64,000 bases of DNA from assembly GCF_030816935.1 (NCBI RefSeq), contig NZ_JAUSYO010000001.1:3906001-3970000 (forward strand), given 5' to 3'. The notes under the pieces are model-generated. The model was not told the origin of the DNA, made no database searches, and saw nothing but the letters and a program-made list of their open reading frames with translations. Origin of the DNA: Arthrobacter sp. B3I9. Its GTDB lineage: Bacteria > Actinomycetota > Actinomycetes > Actinomycetales > Micrococcaceae. This document shows positions 59,351-64,000 of this stretch, one piece after another. The translations under genes and the position numbers were made by a program. Within the stretch, counting starts at the first letter, position 1. Each line of letters begins with the position of its first letter.

Positions 59351-62300
59351 GTGACTGTTACTACCGCGCTTTATCGTAGATACCGGCCCGATTCGTTCGC
59401 TGACGTCATCGGGCAGGAACACGTCACCGAGCCGCTGATGACGGCCCTGCGCAAGAATCGCGTCAACCACGCTTACCTGTTTTCCGGCCCGCGCGGCTGC
59501 GGAAAGACCACGTCCGCCCGCATCTTGGCCCGCTGCCTGAACTGCGCCGAAGGCCCGACGGACACCCCGTGCGGCAAGTGCCCCAGCTGCGTCGAACTCG
59601 CCCGTGGCGGCTCCGGTTCATTGGACGTCATTGAGATCGACGCCGCCAGCCACGGAGGCGTCGACGACGCCCGCGACCTGCGGGAGCGGGCCACCTATGC
59701 CCCCGTCCGCGACCGCTACAAAATCTTCATCATCGACGAAGCCCACATGGTCACCTCCGCAGGCTTCAACGCGCTGCTTAAGATCGTCGAAGAGCCGCCG
59801 GAACACATCAAGTTCATCTTCGCCACCACGGAGCCGGACAAGGTCATCGGCACCATCCGCTCCCGCACGCACCACTACCCCTTCCGGCTTGTGCCGCCGG
59901 AACCCCTCATGGCGTACCTCGAACTGCTCTGCAGGCAGGAAAACGTCCCGGTGGCGCCCGGCGTGCTGTCTCTCGTGATCCGCGCTGGCGGCGGATCAGT
60001 CCGCGACTCGCTCTCCGTCCTGGACCAGTTGATGGCAGGTGCTGGTCCCGCCGGACTCGACTATGAACTCGCCGTTGCCCTCCTCGGCTACACGCATGCC
60101 TCGCTGCTGGACGACGTGGTCGAGGCCGTAGCGGCATCCGACGCCGCCACCGTGTTCCGCGCGGTGGACCGGGTCATCCAGACCGGGCATGATCCCCGCC
60201 GGTTCGTGGAGGACCTGCTCGAGCGGTTCCGCGACCTCATCATTGTGCAGGCCATGCCCGGAAGTGCCCAGTCGATCCTGCGCGGCATGCCGGCGGACCA
60301 GATCGCACGGATGCAGAACCAGGCGCACAACCTCGGTGCCGCAGAGCTCTCCCGTGCGGCGGACGTCACCAACACCGCACTGACAGACATGACCGGGGCA
60401 ACCTCGCCGCGGCTGCACCTCGAACTACTGTGCGCCCGGATCCTGCTGCCCTCCTCCGAGCAGACCGAACGGGGCATCGCCGCCCGCATCGACAGGGTCG
60501 AGCGCCGGCTGAACTACGCGGGGAACGACGTCGCTGCTCCCGCCGTTGCCACCACCCCCGCCGCCCCGGCGGCCCCCACTCCGGTTCGGCCCGCCGCCGC
60601 CAGTGCTGCTCCAGCCGCCCCCGGGCCAACTCCGGCTCCGGCCGCCGCCCCCGCTACTCCCAGCGTTGCTGCTGCTGCCGCCCCAGCGCCAAACGCCGCA
60701 GCCGCGACGCAGCCCGAGGCCGGACCCGCCCGGGAACAACTCACAGCGCCTCGGGTCAGCACCACCGACTGGCCGGTCGGCGACGCCGGAGCACCAGCCC
60801 GGTCGGCAACGAACCCGTCGGCGGCTGCCCCAGTTCCGGCGCAGCTTCCCTCGGCCAGCCCGGCGCAGCCAGCCGCTCAACAGCCGCCGGCCGAGCCGCA
60901 GCGGCGTCAGGATACCTCCGTCCCGGTCCCCGCGGCGCCTGCCGCCGGAAGCGGCGCCGACGTCGAGGTCCTGCGCCGGGCCTGGCCCGAGATCCTGCAG
61001 ACATTGACCAAGATCAAGCGCAGTACCTGGGCACTGGTGGAACCGAACGCCCAGGTCGGCCAGTTCGAGGACCAGGTGCTGACGCTTGCGTTTACCACCT
61101 CCGGGCTGGCCGGCGCCTTCGGCCGGGCCGACCACGCCGAGAACCTGCGCCAGGCCATCCACAAAACCATCGGCATCGACTGCCAGATCCACGCCGTCGC
61201 CGGTGGCGCCAAAAGCGCAGCGAGCTCTGAGCCAAACCCAAAAGTACCTGCTAGCCGGAACGAGCCGGCCACCTCCGCCGACGCGGCTTGGGGGTTGACG
61301 CCCGACACCCTGCAGACCGCACCGTCGCCTGCCCCGCGGCAAGAGGCGCCGTCGCCCGACACCCTGCAGACCGCACCATCGCCCGCCCAGCGGCATGAGG
61401 CACCATCGCCTGCCGCGCGCGAGGAGGCACAGGCGGTACCCCGGGGAGCGCAAGGCACCACCCCGACGGCGGCGTCCAGCCCTGTCCCCGCTAAGTCAAC
61501 CTCTGCCGCAGCGGCAGAAGACGGCCTGGCACAGCAGCCCTCTGCTCGCGAGCCGGGTCCGGTGGCCTCCGCGGCCCTGCACGTCTCACGGGACGAATCA
61601 GACACGGACGCGCGCGGAGCGCGGCCCGCTGCTCCGGAGGCGGCCGAACCGTCGGGCTCCTACGCCTACCCGGATGATGACTGGGGTCCGCCACGGGACG
61701 AGGACGCGCCGCCGCTGGACGAGGAACCGCCCATGGACTGGGTGCCGTCAGCTTCGTCGCCACCCGCGTCATCACGACCCATGCCTGCGGAGCCATCCGT
61801 CGCACCGGCACCGGCCGCCGCGAGGCCCAGGACGGCTCCCGCCTCCGCGGCCGAGCGCAATGCCGCCGCGCCATCATCTCCAACGGGGCCAGCCCCCGCA
61901 CCCGTCGACGACCCTTGGTCGCGCGCGGTTGAGCAGTCCCCGGGAGTCTGGACTGTGGGCAGCAACTCGAACGTGGGTGTCAGCAGCCCCGCGGTGAACG
62001 AACTGCCGCCCGAGCCAGAACGGGAACCGGAACCGCCCCGCTATGCGCCCGCGGCAGCCCAGATCCCGCAGTATGCTGCCGCCGGATCGGTGGCTTCCGC
62101 TGCGCCCGCCAGCGACCCGGACGGCTGGGGGGCCCCGCAATTGGTGCCTGTCGGGGCCGCTCCTGCCGACCGGGCCTCGCTCGCCGCCGCCGATATTGCC
62201 CCGATAACGGCACCGTCGACGCCGGTCGCGGCGCCGCAGAGACCCATCCCCGCTCCGGATTCTGCTGGGCACTCAGCGCAGGAGAGCGCCGGGCGGCTGA

Positions 62301-62527
62301 GCCTCTATCAGCGGTTGTCCAACAGCCCTGAAGCCGAGGCCGGACGAGCCAAAGCGCCAGCCCGTGCGGCGTCACCTGCGACGTACGTTCAGGACGTCCC
62401 CAGCGCAGACGACGAGACCATCGAGGAATCAGGCGTCTTCGGCCGCGCCGCCGTCGAGCGTATTCTGGGCGGGAAGCTGGTGGAAGAGCGGTCCTTGGAC
62501 GGCACTCCATTGGCCCCGCGCTTCTAG
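59351..62527 (+). CDS. dnaX: DNA polymerase III subunits gamma/tau
   Basis: A 1058-residue clamp-loader ATPase. Residues 1-370 are the AAA+ core: [18 protein letters not shown]-loop GPRGCGKTT near 45, zinc module [19 protein letters not shown] near 64-82, DEAH box IIDEAHMVT near 130 and sensor/SRC-like [18 protein letters not shown]. Residues about 390-540 and 620-1000 are Ala/Pro-rich low complexity; a tau-like domain ([25 protein letters not shown]) sits at about 540-620. It is much longer than E. coli tau (643). No programmed frameshift slip site was seen. TAGGGT lies 6 bases before the GTG start, so it seems leaderless. Confidence 0.95.
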   Translation: MTVTTALYRRYRPDSFADVIGQEHVTEPLMTALRKNRVNHAYLFSGPRGCGKTTSARILARCLNCAEGPTDTPCGKCPSCVELARGGSGSLDVIEIDAASHGGVDDARDLRERATYAPVRDRYKIFIIDEAHMVTSAGFNALLKIVEEPPEHIKFIFATTEPDKVIGTIRSRTHHYPFRLVPPEPLMAYLELLCRQENVPVAPGVLSLVIRAGGGSVRDSLSVLDQLMAGAGPAGLDYELAVALLGYTHASLLDDVVEAVAASDAATVFRAVDRVIQTGHDPRRFVEDLLERFRDLIIVQAMPGSAQSILRGMPADQIARMQNQAHNLGAAELSRAADVTNTALTDMTGATSPRLHLELLCARILLPSSEQTERGIAARIDRVERRLNYAGNDVAAPAVATTPAAPAAPTPVRPAAASAAPAAPGPTPAPAAAPATPSVAAAAAPAPNAAAATQPEAGPAREQLTAPRVSTTDWPVGDAGAPARSATNPSAAAPVPAQLPSASPAQPAAQQPPAEPQRRQDTSVPVPAAPAAGSGADVEVLRRAWPEILQTLTKIKRSTWALVEPNAQVGQFEDQVLTLAFTTSGLAGAFGRADHAENLRQAIHKTIGIDCQIHAVAGGAKSAASSEPNPKVPASRNEPATSADAAWGLTPDTLQTAPSPAPRQEAPSPDTLQTAPSPAQRHEAPSPAAREEAQAVPRGAQGTTPTAASSPVPAKSTSAAAAEDGLAQQPSAREPGPVASAALHVSRDESDTDARGARPAAPEAAEPSGSYAYPDDDWGPPRDEDAPPLDEEPPMDWVPSASSPPASSRPMPAEPSVAPAPAAARPRTAPASAAERNAAAPSSPTGPAPAPVDDPWSRAVEQSPGVWTVGSNSNVGVSSPAVNELPPEPEREPEPPRYAPAAAQIPQYAAAGSVASAAPASDPDGWGAPQLVPVGAAPADRASLAAADIAPITAPSTPVAAPQRPIPAPDSAGHSAQESAGRLSLYQRLSNSPEAEAGRAKAPARAASPATYVQDVPSADDETIEESGVFGRAAVERILGGKLVEERSLDGTPLAPRF

Positions 62528-62580
62528 CCGCCCGGCCCGCCCCGTGGCCCCCGCCCACTCCCCTAACGAACGAGGAAATT

Positions 62581-63180
62581 GTGTACGAAGGTGCAGTTCA
62601 AGAGCTGATCGACGAGCTCGGACGCCTTCCCGGGGTCGGGCCCAAGTCCGCGCAGCGCCTGGCTTTCCACATTCTGGAGGCCGACCCACAGGACATGAAA
62701 CGCCTGGTCGAGGCGATCACGACCGTCAAGGAACGCGTTAAATTCTGCACCGTCTGCGGAAACGTCACAGAGCAGGAGTTGTGCAATATCTGCCGCGATC
62801 CGCGCCGGGACCCCTCAGTGATCTGCGTCGTCGAAGAATCGAAAGACGTGCTCGCCGTCGAGCGGACCCGTTCGTTCCGTGGCAGGTACCACGTACTCGG
62901 CGGCGCCATTAACCCCATCGCCGGCGTCGGCCCCGAGCAGCTCCGGATCCGTGAGCTCCTCACGCGGCTCAACGACGGCGCCATCCAGGAAATCATCATC
63001 GCCACCGATCCCAACCTCGAAGGTGAGGCCACGGCCACCTATCTCGCGCGGATGCTCAAGTCGATCGGCATTGCCGTCACGAGGCTTGCCTCCGGGCTGC
63101 CAGTCGGCGGGGACCTCGAATACGCCGATGAAGTCACCCTTGGCCGGGCCTTTGAAGGCCGCCGCAGCGCGTTGAGCTGA
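62581..63180 (+). CDS. recR: Recombination mediator RecR
   Basis: A 199-residue RecR protein, which with RecO and RecF loads RecA at gaps. The N-terminal helix-hairpin-helix is [23 protein letters not shown], the zinc finger [19 protein letters not shown] is at about residues 56-74, and the Toprim domain has [19 protein letters not shown] and [20 protein letters not shown]. Start is GTG with GAGGAAA upstream. It follows dnaX by 53 bases, the order common to most bacteria. Confidence 0.96.
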   Translation: MYEGAVQELIDELGRLPGVGPKSAQRLAFHILEADPQDMKRLVEAITTVKERVKFCTVCGNVTEQELCNICRDPRRDPSVICVVEESKDVLAVERTRSFRGRYHVLGGAINPIAGVGPEQLRIRELLTRLNDGAIQEIIIATDPNLEGEATATYLARMLKSIGIAVTRLASGLPVGGDLEYADEVTLGRAFEGRRSALS

Positions 63181-63228
63181 CCGCCGGTCTGCACGCACCA
63201 GACTTGCCATCATCGTCAGCTCAGCCAC

Positions 63229-63369
63229 TGGACATGTACCGTGCCTCACGCCAGGAACGGACATGATGCCAATATGTCCAGTCCCCGCAGCAAAAGGAGG
63301 GCATGTCCCGGCGGGAGGCGTCTGGCATGCGGTCACAATTTATCGCCGGAGGGCCGCCGGCGATAAACT
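63229..63369 (+). repeat. Upstream element copy 2 (in front of lysC)
   Basis: TGGACATG at 63229, GGACATG at 63259, ATATGTCC near 63272 and GGGCATGTCCC at 63299: offsets of 30, 43 and 70 bases, the same as in copy 1. It ends at TAAACT (63364-63369), 65 bases after the last word (64 in copy 1). The last part is replaced by an inverted repeat. Confidence 0.55.
63339..63367. promoter_or_regulatory. Inverted repeat overlapping the putative lysC -10 box
   Basis: TTTATCGCCGG, 7 bases, CCGGCGATAAA: perfect 11-bp arms. The right arm runs into TAAACT (63364-63369), a candidate -10 for lysC, whose ATG is 75 bases downstream. It could be an operator or a leader hairpin; no U-run supports a terminator. 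Confidence 0.5.
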
Positions 63370-63443
63370 TGGGAAAGAAGTTACGCGGTCGCGCCATTTG
63401 GCTGCTTGGCCCAGAACCCCGATGATCCAGTGAGGGTGCGCGC

Positions 63444-64000
63444 ATGAGTTTGCCCACTACAGAAGCCCAGCCCGGACAGCAGCCGCAGCAGCTGCCTGCC
63501 TCGACCGCCGTCACCCAGCACCTCGTGGTGAAGAAGTTCGGCGGATCCTCGGTGGCGGATGCGGAAGGCATCAAGCGCGTCGCCCGGCGGGTCGTCGATG
63601 CCCACAACGCCGGGGACGAAGTGGTTGTGGTGGTTTCAGCCATGGGCGACACCACCGACGAACTGCTCGACCTTGCCGCCCAGGTTACTGATTCAGCCCC
63701 CGCCCGTGAGATGGACATGCTCCTCTCCGCAGGAGAGCGGATCTCGATGGCACTGCTGGCGATGGCGATCAACAAGTTCGGCGCCTCCGCCCAGTCCTTC
63801 ACCGGATCCCAGGCCGGCATGATCACTGACGGCATCCACGGCAAGGCACGGATCATCGACGTTGATCCGCACCGAATCCGCACCGCCCTGGACAAGGGCC
63901 ACATCGCGATCGTCGCCGGCTTCCAGGGCATGAGCCGCACCACCAACGAAATCACCACGCTGGGACGCGGCGGTTCAGACACGACGGCGGTGGCACTCGC
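63444..64000 (+). CDS. lysC: Aspartate kinase (5' part; continues past the window)
   Basis: The first 185 codons of aspartokinase, which phosphorylates aspartate at the entry to lysine, threonine, methionine and diaminopimelate synthesis. After a 27-residue Gln/Pro-rich extension come [20 protein letters not shown] (ATP site), [35 protein letters not shown] and [15 protein letters not shown], all hallmark segments. The regulatory ACT domains lie beyond the right edge. The ATG at 63444 begins before the conserved KFGGSSV at normal distance. No lysine riboswitch is visible in the 263-base leader region. Confidence 0.95.
   Translation, partial: MSLPTTEAQPGQQPQQLPASTAVTQHLVVKKFGGSSVADAEGIKRVARRVVDAHNAGDEVVVVVSAMGDTTDELLDLAAQVTDSAPAREMDMLLSAGERISMALLAMAINKFGASAQSFTGSQAGMITDGIHGKARIIDVDPHRIRTALDKGHIAIVAGFQGMSRTTNEITTLGRGGSDTTAVAL

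Noticed and set aside
60425..61453. Minus-strand open frame, Gly-rich, within dnaX
   Set aside because: It is antisense of the Ala/Pro-rich dnaX linker; composition alone explains it.
59351..62527. Programmed frameshift producing a short gamma subunit
   Set aside because: No A-rich slippery heptamer followed by a stem was seen in the expected region of dnaX.
63181..63443. Lysine riboswitch ahead of lysC
   Set aside because: No conserved L-box segments are visible; only an 11-bp dyad and the upstream element were found.

Overview
The window is GC-rich chromosomal DNA of a free-living actinobacterium, most likely an Arthrobacter/Pseudarthrobacter-type member of the Micrococcaceae. This rests on protein flavour (RamB-type regulator beside the glyoxylate genes, actinobacterial Tgt, LytR_C protein, MpaB-type DUF2236 protein), the many GTG/TTG starts, and a strikingly high share of leaderless-looking genes. 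No prophage, insertion sequence, CRISPR array or integrase was seen. The species call is inference.

Layout. 1-9.9 kb: end of a glycogen-debranching-type gene, then mostly single housekeeping or unknown genes (PAP2 phosphatase, YdeI-like, VOC, NUDIX-like, SRPBCC, a divergent tRNA-guanine transglycosylase, dienelactone hydrolase, an MHS-type MFS carrier, a pyridoxal/HMP kinase). 10-17.5 kb: two-carbon metabolism, with pyruvate:quinone oxidoreductase poxB, an unknown gene, the regulator ramB, and divergent from it isocitrate lyase aceA and malate synthase aceB. 17.6-35.4 kb: a large carbohydrate-catabolic block under an apparent ROK-family regulator. It has two CUT1 ABC importers without their own ATPase, two medium-chain zinc dehydrogenases, two Gfo/Idh/MocA oxidoreductases and four xylose-isomerase-like TIM-barrel isomerases/epimerases. 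Matching AAAGTC-containing sites at the ROK gene, in front of the first operon and between the two divergent operons suggest one regulon. The substrate cannot be read from sequence; a polyol, rare ketose or 3-keto-glycoside route fits the enzyme set.

35.4-37.3 kb: GNAT acetyltransferase, FrnE/DsbA-like oxidoreductase, small acidic protein. 37.5-46.1 kb: a fructan/fructose locus with a secreted GH32 enzyme carrying a large nested insertion, an FrcBCA-type importer, a PfkB sugar kinase, a LacI regulator and a small ABM-domain protein. Three copies of the dyad GACAACG(A/T)TGTC lie at frcB, in the lacI start region and in front of the GH32 gene. The enzyme would cut extracellular fructan, FrcBCA import fructose, and the kinase phosphorylate it.

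46.2-53.2 kb: TetR regulator, LytR_C protein with a small partner, HAD-like protein, a Stealth-type sugar-phosphate transferase gene broken by one extra base, a metallophosphoesterase, and glutathione-independent formaldehyde dehydrogenase. 53.5-57.6 kb: two tandem paralogous M23 peptidases with conserved leaders but unrelated repetitive tails (PGTST pentapeptides; four PKD domains). 57.8-64 kb: DUF2236 protein, tRNA-Ser(GGA), the SRP RNA gene, dnaX, recR and the start of aspartokinase lysC. Two diverged copies of a roughly 140-bp element sit upstream of the SRP RNA and lysC, each ending at a TAAACT -10 box.
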